Shown: positions 51,496 through 60,759, counted from the stretch's first letter. The stretch: DNA of 64,000 bases from a candidate division LCP-89 bacterium B3_LCP (GCA_005223185.1 NJBN01000011.1:62001-126000), one strand, 5' to 3'. Notes: generated by a model not told the origin, from the letters alone. Made by a program: numbers and translations.

Positions 51496-51810
51496 CTACT
51501 GAAGCAATTTTCTTATGCTATCTAGCTTTTTCTGATTACTCTTGTGATTTTCATAAAGTTTCCAAACAAGATCACTTATTTCATTAGTAATTTTCTTTCT
51601 TTCAGCTTTATTCGAATTATCCAAAGCCTTAAGCCTATTTGAAACCGCTCGCTTAAGTCCACGGCTACTCATCTCACCAGCGCTATATACTACCTCATAT
51701 ATCTCCCAATATTCTTTATCGGGAAAATCCTCTGCACATATCTTTGAAATAATTTTGCCTTCCTTCACAAGGCCTATCATCTTCTTTTTGTCTTTTTCAC
51801 TAATTGGCAT
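51496..51810 (-). CDS. Unknown small helical protein downstream of the ParE-type toxin
   Basis: A 104-residue charged, helical protein (MPISEKDKKKMIGLVKEGKI at the start, RLKALDNSNKAERKKITNEI later). The beginning could be a helix-turn-helix, with ICAEDFPDKEYWEIYEVVYS as a linker. Start at ATG 51810 with GGAGG five bases upstream. It follows the toxin gene by 22 bases in the same direction, giving a three-gene unit antitoxin, toxin, unknown. No clear family. Confidence 0.6.
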   Translation of the reverse strand: MPISEKDKKKMIGLVKEGKIISKICAEDFPDKEYWEIYEVVYSAGEMSSRGLKRAVSNRLKALDNSNKAERKKITNEISDLVWKLYENHKSNQKKLDSIRKLLQ

Positions 51811-51832
51811 CTTTCCTCCAATGCTGTTATTG

Positions 51833-52138
51833 TCATTTCTGCCTATGTTTCCGCCTCTTCCAATAACCCGGGCGTCGTCGCAGGTGCATAACGGCAATAA
51901 TTACAATTTCTTCAGGATCAATCCGGTAGAGGATTCCGAATGGAAATCTTCGGATCAGGTAACGTCTTATTTCCCCTCTAACGATCTTTCCTGATCGCGG
52001 ATTCTCAGCGATTCTGTGTACAACACTCTCTACTTTAGCTATAAAATCATCTCCCAAACCATCTGCTTGAGCATTATAATACGACGCAGCATCGAACAAC
52101 TCCTCTTCAGCAGGCGCAAGGAAAACGATCTTTTTCAT
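51833..52138 (-). CDS. RelE/ParE-family toxin
   Basis: A 101-residue type II toxin. The family pattern is IVFLAPAEEELFDAASYYNA near the start, then IAENPRSGKIVRGEIRRYLI and RRFPFGILYRIDPEEIVIIA before the C-terminal MHLRRRPGYW. Members inhibit ribosomes (RelE) or gyrase (ParE); the pairing with a short addiction-module component of this kind is usual for ParE-type proteins. It overlaps its antitoxin by four bases. Confidence 0.88.
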   Translation of the reverse strand: MKKIVFLAPAEEELFDAASYYNAQADGLGDDFIAKVESVVHRIAENPRSGKIVRGEIRRYLIRRFPFGILYRIDPEEIVIIAVMHLRRRPGYWKRRKHRQK

Positions 52139-52365
52139 TTCAACCTATCTCTCACACTGGCAAAGACTCTGTCTGATGGCTTAGCCTTAACTTTGCCTGA
52201 GCGATAAGCATCATACCTCTTCTCTGCCTCATCCAACCATAGTTCTTCAACATCCTCGTCTTCGCCTGTATCTAACGTAGAGATAAGCTGTTCGATCAGC
52301 TTTGCACGATCTTTGGGTGGTAACCCTAACGCATCATTTTCAATTTGGCTTAAGGTGCGTGCCAT
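52135..52365 (-). CDS. Addiction-module antitoxin component (TIGR02574-like)
   Basis: A 76-residue acidic protein of the addiction-module component family: IENDALGLPPKDRAKLIEQL, a helix with the PPxxRAxLIxxLxxSL-type motif, then ELWLDEAEKRYDAYRSGKVK ending in a basic tail. It neutralises the adjacent RelE/ParE-type toxin and binds its own promoter in characterised examples. Its start at 52365 is followed by an 8-residue leader (ARTLSQIE). Confidence 0.85.
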   Translation of the reverse strand: MARTLSQIENDALGLPPKDRAKLIEQLISTLDTGEDEDVEELWLDEAEKRYDAYRSGKVKAKPSDRVFASVRDRLK

Positions 52366-52513
52366 AATTGTGTTCTCTTAATTAGTGTTATTGCAAGAGG
52401 CGGGGGAAACACCCCCGCCCTACAAAATCCGTAGTCGGGGTCGTCCCTGACCCCGATATGAGACTCTTCGCTACGCTCAGAGTGACATTTCGGGACAACC
52501 CCTTAATTTCTTT
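52366..52513. repeat. Gap with GTCGGGGTC-family palindrome
   Basis: No gene. It contains GGCGGGGGAAACACCCCCGCC (52399-52419) and GTAGTCGGGGTCGTCCCTGA then CCCCGA (52430-52458), the same family found inside the T9SS gene at 20082-20105. Confidence 0.6.
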
Positions 52514-54580
52514 CTATATATCCATCATCTTCTTAGCGCTGGAACCGATGGCACCCTTCTGACAGAGCTTATTCAGCATGAAGCCGGCTGAATGTTTCGC
52601 CTGTACGTCCAGTGCTTGTGCTAGCGTGGTTCCACAGGATGCCTGAATGCAGTCCATCAAAGCTTTTCGTGCTGCTTCTAAGGCAGGATCGCCAGCAGGC
52701 AGACCTTTAACAGTCTTGGGAACCTTCAAAGCGCTGTCCTTAACCTTGCGGAGCTTCAATCCGTGCTTGCCACCCGAAGCGATCTGCCAGGCTTTCTTCA
52801 GCGCAGGTTCCATCTTTCCGGTGTAATCGACCAACCAGCCGGAAGCATCCTTTGCCCGCACTGATTTTCCGCTAAGCAACAGTCCTAAAATCTTCTGGTA
52901 ATCGCCTGATCCAGCCTTGCGCAGCGCCCAGTGACAGCCTTCCATACCTGGGACTACCGGTAGAGTTACTTCAGGCATTCCCAGTTGGGCGTCGTCAACC
53001 GAAACCAGATAGTGGCAATGCATCATAAGTTCTAGCATACCGCCTAAGCAACGTTTGCCGTCGATGAATCCGACCGAAACGTCAAATTCATTGTGGAAGC
53101 GGCGCGCCATCTTCGACCAGTTTTTCGCAACCTTGAATCCCGCTTTTTCATCAGCCAACGCCGGGTAGAATTCAGTGGTATCCGCACCCACCAATTGCGT
53201 GGACATGTGAAAATCACCGGTCAGAATGACCTTCTTGATCTTCTCCGATTTCAGCCAGTTAACGGCTCGGTTCAGTTCATCCACCACGTCCCAGTTCAAG
53301 GATTCGCGGCTGATGGTGATAACGCCAACGGAACCATCGTGTTCGGCATTGACGTAGAGCTGCTGCCATTCGGGGCTGTCCATCTTGGCAAAGACTTTAG
53401 GATACCAGCAGCTACCTTTGGCTTCCGGATGCAGCTTGTGGTACGCTTTAACAGTCTTTATGACTTTATCAGCACCGTAGCTGCGCACGAAAGCATTTAT
53501 TCCCTTGGTGAACTGAGCGCACAATTCGCCAATGGCGTTCATGTGCGAAAGAGGCGCACGGTTTTCATGCAGCATCAAACTAGTCATCTGGAAGATGGGA
53601 CCGAGCACCCAGCTATTAAGGAGCTCTTCGTCATCCAGACCCCAATCGACCACGGGACGGTTGCTGGAATACCAGCTTTCACCACTGTTCTTGCGGCGTA
53701 CCAGTTCCGGTGATGGACGGAAAACCTCGCCGTAAGTTTCCGCTAAGTGATGCAGACAGGACCAGGTCAGGAAACTGGCGCCCGGCCCGATGGCGTCATG
53801 TGCTCGCACCGGATTGGGTCCAATCAACCTTCTGACGTACTTGTCAACCTTCCAGTAAGGCATGTTGGTCGCTTCGTGGTAGCGGATAGCTGCCTGAGTG
53901 ATCCCGCAGAAGAGGACGTCCAGAATGAATGACCAGTGGTCACCGACCATGATGGGAACCAGTCCCAACGCCAAGAGCATCCTGGTTATGTCCGAAGGCG
54001 TATCTTCCACCACTTCCCAGACTTTATTGATCGGATGCGGAAAGGATGGGTGCAGAATACCGACGCCCAATTCCTTATTTGGAAAACCGGAAGTGACCGA
54101 CCTGATTTCGATATCTTCGAAGTGTTTGCGCATCAAGCCGTAGTGAGATTTCTTCAGTTTAAGGATTTCCGGAATGGCTTCCAGTAAAAAGCGCGGCTTG
54201 AAACTGGCTAAGGCTTCAGGCAATGAGGCACCATCATAGTTCAACTTGACTATATTAGCCATGATTTCATTGGCGGTTTTGGCGCCGAAAGAGCCCTTCA
54301 ATCCGCCGAACTGCTGTCCGATTCCGTCAGGAGCATCGGGAAGATCTAAGGTAACTATGGGCACGTCGTACGGAAGCAGACGCGCTCCCAACTGCATGGC
54401 TTTACCGGAACCGACGATACCGTTACCTCCGGAAATCACCAGCGAACCGCGGTTTTTCGCAGGTCCGAATACCTTGTCAACCAGACTCTTTTCATCAGCA
54501 GGCAGCTTGCCCTTACTGAAGATATCTATAACCGGACCCAGTCCCAGGGTCTCCAGTGTAGTTTGTCTCATTGATTTCAT
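52514..54580 (-). CDS. 3-hydroxyacyl-CoA dehydrogenase-like / enoyl-CoA hydratase fusion
   Basis: A 688-residue two-domain protein. Residues about 45-400 form a Rossmann-type dehydrogenase half (LVISGGNGIVGSGKAMQLGA, then GPNPVRAHDAIGPGASFL). Residues about 410-600 are a crotonase fold with GKRCLGGMLELMMHCHYLVS and the QLGMPEVTLPVVPG block, keeping both acidic residues of enoyl-CoA hydratases. The order (dehydrogenase first, hydratase second) is the reverse of FadB/FadJ and resembles archaeal-type bifunctional enzymes. It lies two bases after a thiolase gene, giving the last steps of beta-oxidation. A strict dehydrogenase signature is not evident, so this half may be divergent. Confidence 0.75.
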   Translation of the reverse strand: MKSMRQTTLETLGLGPVIDIFSKGKLPADEKSLVDKVFGPAKNRGSLVISGGNGIVGSGKAMQLGARLLPYDVPIVTLDLPDAPDGIGQQFGGLKGSFGAKTANEIMANIVKLNYDGASLPEALASFKPRFLLEAIPEILKLKKSHYGLMRKHFEDIEIRSVTSGFPNKELGVGILHPSFPHPINKVWEVVEDTPSDITRMLLALGLVPIMVGDHWSFILDVLFCGITQAAIRYHEATNMPYWKVDKYVRRLIGPNPVRAHDAIGPGASFLTWSCLHHLAETYGEVFRPSPELVRRKNSGESWYSSNRPVVDWGLDDEELLNSWVLGPIFQMTSLMLHENRAPLSHMNAIGELCAQFTKGINAFVRSYGADKVIKTVKAYHKLHPEAKGSCWYPKVFAKMDSPEWQQLYVNAEHDGSVGVITISRESLNWDVVDELNRAVNWLKSEKIKKVILTGDFHMSTQLVGADTTEFYPALADEKAGFKVAKNWSKMARRFHNEFDVSVGFIDGKRCLGGMLELMMHCHYLVSVDDAQLGMPEVTLPVVPGMEGCHWALRKAGSGDYQKILGLLLSGKSVRAKDASGWLVDYTGKMEPALKKAWQIASGGKHGLKLRKVKDSALKVPKTVKGLPAGDPALEAARKALMDCIQASCGTTLAQALDVQAKHSAGFMLNKLCQKGAIGSSAKKMMDI

Positions 54581-54582
54581 TA

Positions 54583-55830
54583 TTACTTACCTCCTTTGCT
54601 GTCGGTAACCTTGAAAATTGCGGCGATACCAACGTCTCCGGCGGCACAGCCAAAAATGAGTACATAGCCGCCGCCCAAAGAAACGGCTCTTTCCAATGCC
54701 TCTACGGTAACTCTCACCAGAGTCGGTCCCTGCGGGTGACCGTAAATCATGGGACAGCCTGTGTTGTTCATATTGTGCCAATCGTAATCCATAACCTTGG
54801 AAAAGACAGCGTCGTTCACGGCAAATGGATTGTGATCGTAAACGGTAACCATGTCTTTCATGGTTAAGCCGGTTTGTTTCAGCAGTTGTTGTACAGTCAA
54901 CCCCGTCGCTTCCGGCATGAAACCGGCTTGAGTTCTGTATTCATTAGCAGCGATCAGTTGAATGCTGATTCCGGGTTCTGGGCTAAGTTCACGGGCTTTT
55001 GCCTTCGTCGTTACCAGCATGGTGAACATCCCATCAGATGCGTGCGTCTGGCCACCAGCCGCCACACAGGTATCCAACTGCCTTTCCGCTTTGAACTGAT
55101 CCACGGAAGTGTATCTGCGCACACCGTAATCGCCATCGACTACGCCGATCTCTTGACCACGCACGTCTAAAATCTTCATCGGGAAGAGGATTTTATCCAA
55201 TACACCAGAATCTTTCGCCTCAAAGTATTGTTGATAGCGGTAGAAGGAAAGTTCTGCGACTTCATTATAGTCCAATTTGTACTTGCGAGCCGCTCTGCCA
55301 GCGCAGGCTATCATCGAAGTTTCCCCGGTCGCCTGGTTGAAACCGGACTGACCAGTTGAGGGATCGTAGCCGAAATTATCCCATATATCGCTGATAACTT
55401 CGGTGCGGCGGTAGGTTCCCTGGTTGGGGAATACCCCTGCCGGAGAATTACTGGTCTTGTCAAACGTAAGAACGCCAACAGTGTTGTGCGATCCACTCTG
55501 CACCTGAGCTGACGCCTTAGCGATAACTTGAAGTCCCGTCGCACATGCCTGTTCGAGGTGAAAACCCGGGAGACGGTGTCCGAAACTGTGGGATAGGTAG
55601 GGCGAATTCCAGAACTTGAAGAGCCAGGGTATGGTTGATCCACTTACCAAATAATCTAATTGATCGGTGGAAACGTTCCTCTTTCCCAGAACGAAAGACA
55701 TTGCTTCCGCGGCGAACCTGGCAATGTCAACCTCAGCCAGAGCACTGGTGTGCCAGGCTGGAAACCAACTGCCACCCCAGGTACCGTAAGGAATAAAGGC
55801 ATTCGGGTAGCATGCTGTTACATTTTTCAT
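54583..55830 (-). CDS. Thiolase-family acyl-CoA acyltransferase
   Basis: A 415-residue thiolase-fold enzyme. The nucleophile cysteine is in HLEQACATGLQVIAKASAQV, the histidine region is TVYDHNPFAVNDAVF, and the second cysteine is in LIFGCAAGDVGIAAIF. The family GHPQGPTLVRVTVEAL block is present. It would cleave 3-oxoacyl-CoA or condense acetyl-CoA. The motifs are off the classical consensus (NPF instead of NEAF, GCAAGD in place of CxGGG), so it is a divergent thiolase. First gene of the two-gene operon, with a promoter at 56002-56030. Confidence 0.82.
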   Translation of the reverse strand: MKNVTACYPNAFIPYGTWGGSWFPAWHTSALAEVDIARFAAEAMSFVLGKRNVSTDQLDYLVSGSTIPWLFKFWNSPYLSHSFGHRLPGFHLEQACATGLQVIAKASAQVQSGSHNTVGVLTFDKTSNSPAGVFPNQGTYRRTEVISDIWDNFGYDPSTGQSGFNQATGETSMIACAGRAARKYKLDYNEVAELSFYRYQQYFEAKDSGVLDKILFPMKILDVRGQEIGVVDGDYGVRRYTSVDQFKAERQLDTCVAAGGQTHASDGMFTMLVTTKAKARELSPEPGISIQLIAANEYRTQAGFMPEATGLTVQQLLKQTGLTMKDMVTVYDHNPFAVNDAVFSKVMDYDWHNMNNTGCPMIYGHPQGPTLVRVTVEALERAVSLGGGYVLIFGCAAGDVGIAAIFKVTDSKGGK

Positions 55831-56001
55831 TTATAACTCCTTCCTAAAATAAAAAAAGGCGCAATCTGGTCCCCAAATGGTGGAACGGATTATAGCCTCA
55901 CAATTACAGGATTTTATTCTAAACTGCGGCATAGTTGCATGGACGTATTTGTGTACGGTGTGGTTGCAAGGATTTTACTGGTTGGACAATGAGTGATCGG
56001 T

Positions 56002-56030
56002 AATATAAACAGAAAGTTTGTAAAAGTCAA
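56002..56030 (-). promoter_or_regulatory. Promoter of the thiolase operon
   Basis: Minus strand TTGACT (56025-56030), exactly 17 bases, TATATT (56002-56007). It gives a leader of about 165 bases before the thiolase start. Confidence 0.6.
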
Positions 56031-56477
56031 GTATTTCTCCCCTTAAAAGGTTTGGAAATTCTGAACGGCGTCAGGTCTCCGGTACACAAAGGACCCCGAA
56101 GGCAAACTTGACGCCACTCTAAAGTGACAGATGTGGCGGACAAAATCCAGTGTCGGACAATTATGGCGGTGATATCACGCACGATTGGAACCGCGCAGCG
56201 ACATTATTGACGCTAAAGTGAGATGGCAGTAAAAGGATGTGATACATTGTCAGGATATGTTTTGGGGGAGATTTCAGGGATAAAGAATTGCGGGGATATT
56301 AGGGCTCTTGTATATAATATACAACAATTCGTGGGAAAAAGCAAGGATTATTTTGGGGTTTTTAAGGTGGGGGTAGGGTAGGGTGGAGGGAAGTAGTGTG
56401 GATTAATTTCTTTACGGCGCCATGAAGTGACTCCTGCAGGGTGTTCCTTTTAAGTTTCCACGATAAAAATATACCGC

Positions 56478-56506
56478 TTGACTTTCAGGAAAGTAAACAC
56501 TATATT
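56478..56506 (+). promoter_or_regulatory. Promoter of the M14 peptidase gene
   Basis: TTGACT (56478-56483), exactly 17 bases, TATATT (56501-56506), 42 bases before the ATG. Confidence 0.65.
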
Positions 56507-56548
56507 GTATAATATGAATTCACTGTTTATGAATAAATGGGGTTTATA

Positions 56549-58300
56549 ATGAAAAAGCTAACATTTCTCCTGTTAATTGCGATTGCCTTGCCCTGTCAGG
56601 CACAACAAATGGTAGGCAGAGTCGAGATCTCTTCGCCAGATGAAATCATTTCCTTGAGAGAATCAGGATTCAGCATCTACCATGATGAATTGGAAGGTGT
56701 GGTTGACCTGGTTGTCACGGAAGCTGATATCGATCTTCTGGAAGAGATGGGATACCCGTTATCGGACCTTGTACCTCTGCCAGGTGGTGGATTTCTGGAT
56801 TTAGATCCAGAATATCACACCTATGAAGAATTCAGTGATGAATTGCAGCAGATTGCATCTCTATATCCAGATTTAACACGGCTGGATTCCATCGGTCACG
56901 CTACACAGTTTCCACGTACTATCTGGAGTATGAAAATATCCGACAATGCCGCCACAGAAGAGGATGAACTGGCTCTGTTTTATATAGGCATTCATCACGC
57001 CTGCGAAGCTGTCGGTGGTGAGACACTGCTCTATATGATGAATCATCTGTTGGAGAATTATGGTATCGATCCTGAAATAACTTCATGGCTGGACAATTAC
57101 GAGATATTCTTCATACCCCTGCTCAATCCCGATGGGCATTTTGCGGTAACCTCCGGTATCAACGAATTCTGGCGCAAGAATGCCCGGGACATCAACAATA
57201 ACGGCATCTATTATGAATTCACCGGTGGCACTTGGTGGACCGATGATCATGAAGGAGTGGATCTAAACCGCAACTACAACTGGTACTGGGAACTGGGTGG
57301 ATCGAACTATATCTGGGATCACGATTACAGGGGAACGGAACCTTTTTCCGAAGATGAGACGCAGGCTATGGAGGTTTTAGCCAGAGAGCAGCGTTTCGTC
57401 TGCGGGATCACCTTTCACAGTTACGGCGAGGTAATCATCTATCCCTGGCTCTTCAACGGTCAACCAGCACCTGACCAGGATGTTTTAGACGTCATGGCGA
57501 TTGAGATGGCGCAATGTTTCATCAAAGATAATGGTTCACCGTATGATTACGAAGATTATAACGGGCGTAATGGGCAGTGCCGTAACTGGTTCTACGGCTT
57601 CGGTGGAGCTCTGGCTTTCTGCGTAGAACTTAATCCTTATCCCATGTTTCTGCCGCCGGGATCGCAATTACAGGAGAGAACTCAGCGGTATTATGAGGGT
57701 GCTAAATATCTCCTGGAAAGGTTGGATGGACCGGGAATAACCGGTCATGTTAAGGATGCGGTTACGGGGCTGCCCTTGGCTGCTCGCGTGGAAATTCAAG
57801 GGAGAATATCAGAGCAGGTACGTTCCAGATTCACAGAACCCGAATATGGGCGGTTCACCAGACTATTGAACTACGGGACCTATACCGTTTTCGCGGGCAA
57901 ACCAGGCTATCAGACGGTGAGGATTGAAAATGTGATGGTCAGTGGCGGCAACATGACCGAACTTGTAATAGAGTTATCTCCCATTACACTGGATGTTGCA
58001 GAACAAACCCGATCTAACGAAACGCAAAAGCCCGAGATCCGCATCGATCGCACTTCAGGTTCTCTCGTTCATTTTACTCTGGAACTGCCGCAGAGATCAC
58101 ATATCAAGATAGAGTTGTTTAACGTCTCCGGTAGGAACTTAGGCACCATCTACGAAGGTATAAAAGAGGCAGGCTGGCCCAAGGTGCATTATAACGCTGC
58201 ACATCTAGCCTCTGGTATGTACTTCTACAAGATAACTGCTGAAGGTTTAGAGCGAGGTGGCAATTTTGTGGATGCTGGCAAAATGCTGCTGCTTAAATAA
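56549..58300 (+). CDS. Secreted M14 zinc carboxypeptidase with T9SS sorting domain
   Basis: A 583-residue secreted metallopeptidase. Start at ATG 56549 (MKKLTFLLLIAIALPCQAQQ). The catalytic domain spans about 85-395: zinc ligands His150 and Glu153 (HHACE) and His290 (TFHSYGE), substrate-binding Arg241 in DLNRNYNWYWE, and the general-base Glu360 in FCVELNPYP. A carboxypeptidase-regulatory-like domain (GPGITGHVKDAVTGLPLAA) follows at 396-475, then a type A sorting domain ending SGMYFYKITAEG to KMLLLK. It removes C-terminal residues from extracellular peptides, complementing the C25 endopeptidases. Confidence 0.9.
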   Translation: MKKLTFLLLIAIALPCQAQQMVGRVEISSPDEIISLRESGFSIYHDELEGVVDLVVTEADIDLLEEMGYPLSDLVPLPGGGFLDLDPEYHTYEEFSDELQQIASLYPDLTRLDSIGHATQFPRTIWSMKISDNAATEEDELALFYIGIHHACEAVGGETLLYMMNHLLENYGIDPEITSWLDNYEIFFIPLLNPDGHFAVTSGINEFWRKNARDINNNGIYYEFTGGTWWTDDHEGVDLNRNYNWYWELGGSNYIWDHDYRGTEPFSEDETQAMEVLAREQRFVCGITFHSYGEVIIYPWLFNGQPAPDQDVLDVMAIEMAQCFIKDNGSPYDYEDYNGRNGQCRNWFYGFGGALAFCVELNPYPMFLPPGSQLQERTQRYYEGAKYLLERLDGPGITGHVKDAVTGLPLAARVEIQGRISEQVRSRFTEPEYGRFTRLLNYGTYTVFAGKPGYQTVRIENVMVSGGNMTELVIELSPITLDVAEQTRSNETQKPEIRIDRTSGSLVHFTLELPQRSHIKIELFNVSGRNLGTIYEGIKEAGWPKVHYNAAHLASGMYFYKITAEGLERGGNFVDAGKMLLLK

Positions 58301-58344
58301 AATAAAACCGTAGGGGCGGGAGTGCTTCCCCCGCCTCTGCAATG

Positions 58345-58403
58345 ATCCCCCCTTTGTCCCCCCTTAATAAGGGGGGTGGCACGGCTTGCCGGGACGGGGG
58401 GAT
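58345..58403. repeat. Nested palindrome in the leader of the FG-GAP gene
   Basis: An outer AATCCCCCC-like / GGGGGGATT pair encloses CCCCCCTTAATAAGGGGGG. It lies just before the start of the FG-GAP protein, within the M14-FG-GAP transcript. Confidence 0.6.
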
Positions 58404-58419
58404 TTATAAGGACAAAGCC

Positions 58420-60456
58420 ATGAAAACTACACTAATTCTATTCCTTCTCCCCGCCCTTCTCTTCGCCCAGGAATTTGAATTCGTACAGGAATTTGATACT
58501 ATTCCAGTTGAAGTTGAAGGTTGGCAGATATTTATACCCTGGGGAGGAGGGGGGACTCAAGGCACCCCGGAATTCTGCGATATCGATTCGGATAGCGATT
58601 TGGATATTTTTGCTGGAGACTTTTCCGGGCGAGTTAAATTTTCTCAAAACGATGGTACAATTGCTAGTCCTTATTTTGAGGAGGTAGTCCGTGATTTTGA
58701 AGGGATTAATCTGTCAGGTACATACGCTGGAAGAACAACCCCAGAATTTTGCGATCTTGATGGAGATGGGGATTATGACCTGTTTTCCGGCGATGGCAGA
58801 GGTTTAATTCACTACTGGGAGAATATTGGCACTACACAGTCTCCAGACTTTGTTTTCATAACCGATTCATTGGATTACATCGAAGTCGTTGGACAAAACA
58901 CTTTAGAATTTAGAGACATTGATGTTGATGATGACTATGACCTATTTATTGGCGATTATTATGGAAATATCTGGTACTACAAAAATGAGGGGAGCGCAAC
59001 ATCTCGTGTTTTGATCTTTGTGACAGATGAATTCGCCAATATTGACGTAGGACAAAACGCATCTCCCTGCTTTGTTGACATTGATGATGATGATGACTAT
59101 GACCTGTTCATCGGCGAAAAATACGGTAAGATCTGGTATTATTTAAATGAAGGTGATTCATTAAACTACAACTTTGTCTATCAGACGAATTACTTCGGCA
59201 GTATCGATGTAGGTGACTACGCTTCCCCCGAATTCGCTGACATCGACGGGGATGGCGATTATGATCTGTTTGTAGGTTCGGAAGATTATGGGCCCTTTTT
59301 TTACGAAAACACGGGTTCTCCACAAACACCAGAATTCAGACAGGTCAATGAATATTATCTTACACTGGATCTTGGTAGCGGGAAATCCACACCCCAGCTA
59401 GTTGACATCAATGGCGATAGTGTACTCGATCTGTTTGCTGATGCATCAACAGTACTTGATTATTTTGAAAACATTGGCACAACAGGAAATCCAAATTTCC
59501 AGTTCGTTGAAGAAGGATGGCAGGGCATTTCACATAGTGCAATTCAACCTTATTTCGTCGATATTGACGCTGATGCTGATTATGATCTTTTCTGTGGTGA
59601 GAATGCAGTTCCTGCAATACCCTCAATATCACTCTATATAAATACAGGTACACCCACTAATCCTCAAATGATCCTTTACGACCCGGACTATATAACAAAC
59701 GATGACTTTCTCGCTATTGTTTTACCCGTCCTTGCAGACATTGATGCTGATAACGATTTCGATTTGTTCATAACAGACAATGATGGTCACTTCTTCTACT
59801 ATGAGAATGAAGGAAATTCCCTCTCACCGAACTTCAGTCTCATAGATACTTTTTGGCAGGGGATACAGTTTGCATATCCGCACAGTGGGCATAAAGGTTT
59901 CACATTTGGTGATCTTGATGAGGATGGGGATCTGGATATGTTACTACAGAGTCCCTGGCAGAACAATCTCTTTTTTTACCGTAATATCGGTACCCCACAA
60001 GTACCAAATATGTACCTTGAATCCGAAGAGTTTTTCGATTATTCTGTTGACTTCATTTACAGACCCTACTTAGCAGATATTGATTCAGATGATGACCTGG
60101 ATCTGTTTGTAGGTGACGAAGCTGGCGGCATCTTTTTCTTCCGCAACGTCACCGGTCAGAACGAGGTCGGGCCCAGAAGACCGGACGTGCCCTTCCCCAG
60201 GTTAGATTTCAGCATCGGGCCTAATCCTGCTAATCCCATCACCTGGATCTCGTTTACCCTGCCTTCCCCACAAGAAGCAACGCTCGCCGTTTACAACATC
60301 TTAGGCGCCAAGGTCACTACCCTCACCTCAGGGATCCAACCTCCCGGCACCCATTCCTTTATTTGGAATGCTGCGGACTATTCCAGTGGGGTGTATATTA
60401 TTCAGCTTGAGACACCTCAGCAGAGGTCGGCTGAGAGGGTTACGGTGGTAAAGTAG
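58420..60456 (+). CDS. Secreted FG-GAP/VCBS-repeat propeller protein with T9SS sorting domain
   Basis: A 678-residue secreted protein. The start is ATG 58420 with AAGGA seven bases upstream, giving a signal peptide (MKTTLILFLLPALLFAQ). About ten repeats of the form D[IL]D.D.DYDLF.G (for example CDIDSDSDLDIFAGD, CDLDGDGDYDLFSGD) occur roughly every 60 residues, each followed by YYENIGT-type strands. This is the FG-GAP/VCBS beta-propeller, whose acidic loops bind calcium. The end has the sorting domain ILGAKVTTLTSGIQ to RVTVVK. It follows the M14 gene by 119 bases; likely surface adhesion or carbohydrate binding. Confidence 0.88.
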   Translation: MKTTLILFLLPALLFAQEFEFVQEFDTIPVEVEGWQIFIPWGGGGTQGTPEFCDIDSDSDLDIFAGDFSGRVKFSQNDGTIASPYFEEVVRDFEGINLSGTYAGRTTPEFCDLDGDGDYDLFSGDGRGLIHYWENIGTTQSPDFVFITDSLDYIEVVGQNTLEFRDIDVDDDYDLFIGDYYGNIWYYKNEGSATSRVLIFVTDEFANIDVGQNASPCFVDIDDDDDYDLFIGEKYGKIWYYLNEGDSLNYNFVYQTNYFGSIDVGDYASPEFADIDGDGDYDLFVGSEDYGPFFYENTGSPQTPEFRQVNEYYLTLDLGSGKSTPQLVDINGDSVLDLFADASTVLDYFENIGTTGNPNFQFVEEGWQGISHSAIQPYFVDIDADADYDLFCGENAVPAIPSISLYINTGTPTNPQMILYDPDYITNDDFLAIVLPVLADIDADNDFDLFITDNDGHFFYYENEGNSLSPNFSLIDTFWQGIQFAYPHSGHKGFTFGDLDEDGDLDMLLQSPWQNNLFFYRNIGTPQVPNMYLESEEFFDYSVDFIYRPYLADIDSDDDLDLFVGDEAGGIFFFRNVTGQNEVGPRRPDVPFPRLDFSIGPNPANPITWISFTLPSPQEATLAVYNILGAKVTTLTSGIQPPGTHSFIWNAADYSSGVYIIQLETPQQRSAERVTVVK

Positions 60457-60759
60457 GGGAAATGTCATTCCTGCGGACGCAGGAATCCAGAGAAGTTGAA
60501 ATGCAAAAATAACATCATCACCCCGAATCCGTATTTCGTTTATATATTGGCAAGCCAGAGAAACGGCACGCTTTATGTCGATGTAAATACTGAAACCCAT
60601 AGATCAATTCAATCCTGAATGGGAAGACTTGTATAACAGTTTGAACACCTCTGGATCCCTGCGTCCGCCCCGTAGGGGCAGGCAGGGATGACAGGATGGT
60701 TAGAGTAGAAAGGGCGGACACAGAGGTCCGCCCCTACAATTGTTGATTGTTTTATACAG
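60457..60759. other. Gap with dispersed palindromes between convergent genes
   Basis: No gene. It contains GTCATTCCTGCGGACGCAGG-type sequence (60463-60482), CTGGATCCCTGCGTCCGCCC (60651-60670) and a GGCGGACACAGAGGTCCGCC palindrome (60714-60733), all of dispersed types. Confidence 0.6.

Larger units (their letters stand above)
55831..56548. other. Long gap between the thiolase and M14 genes
   Basis: No convincing gene over 718 bases. It holds one promoter on each strand, a GTCAGGTC...-family palindrome (56068-56113), and otherwise unremarkable sequence. Confidence 0.6.

Noticed and set aside
53093-53713. A 206-codon frame on the plus strand inside the dehydrogenase/hydratase gene
   Set aside because: It is antisense to a well-supported gene; the composition is low-complexity for a protein and no ribosome site is present.
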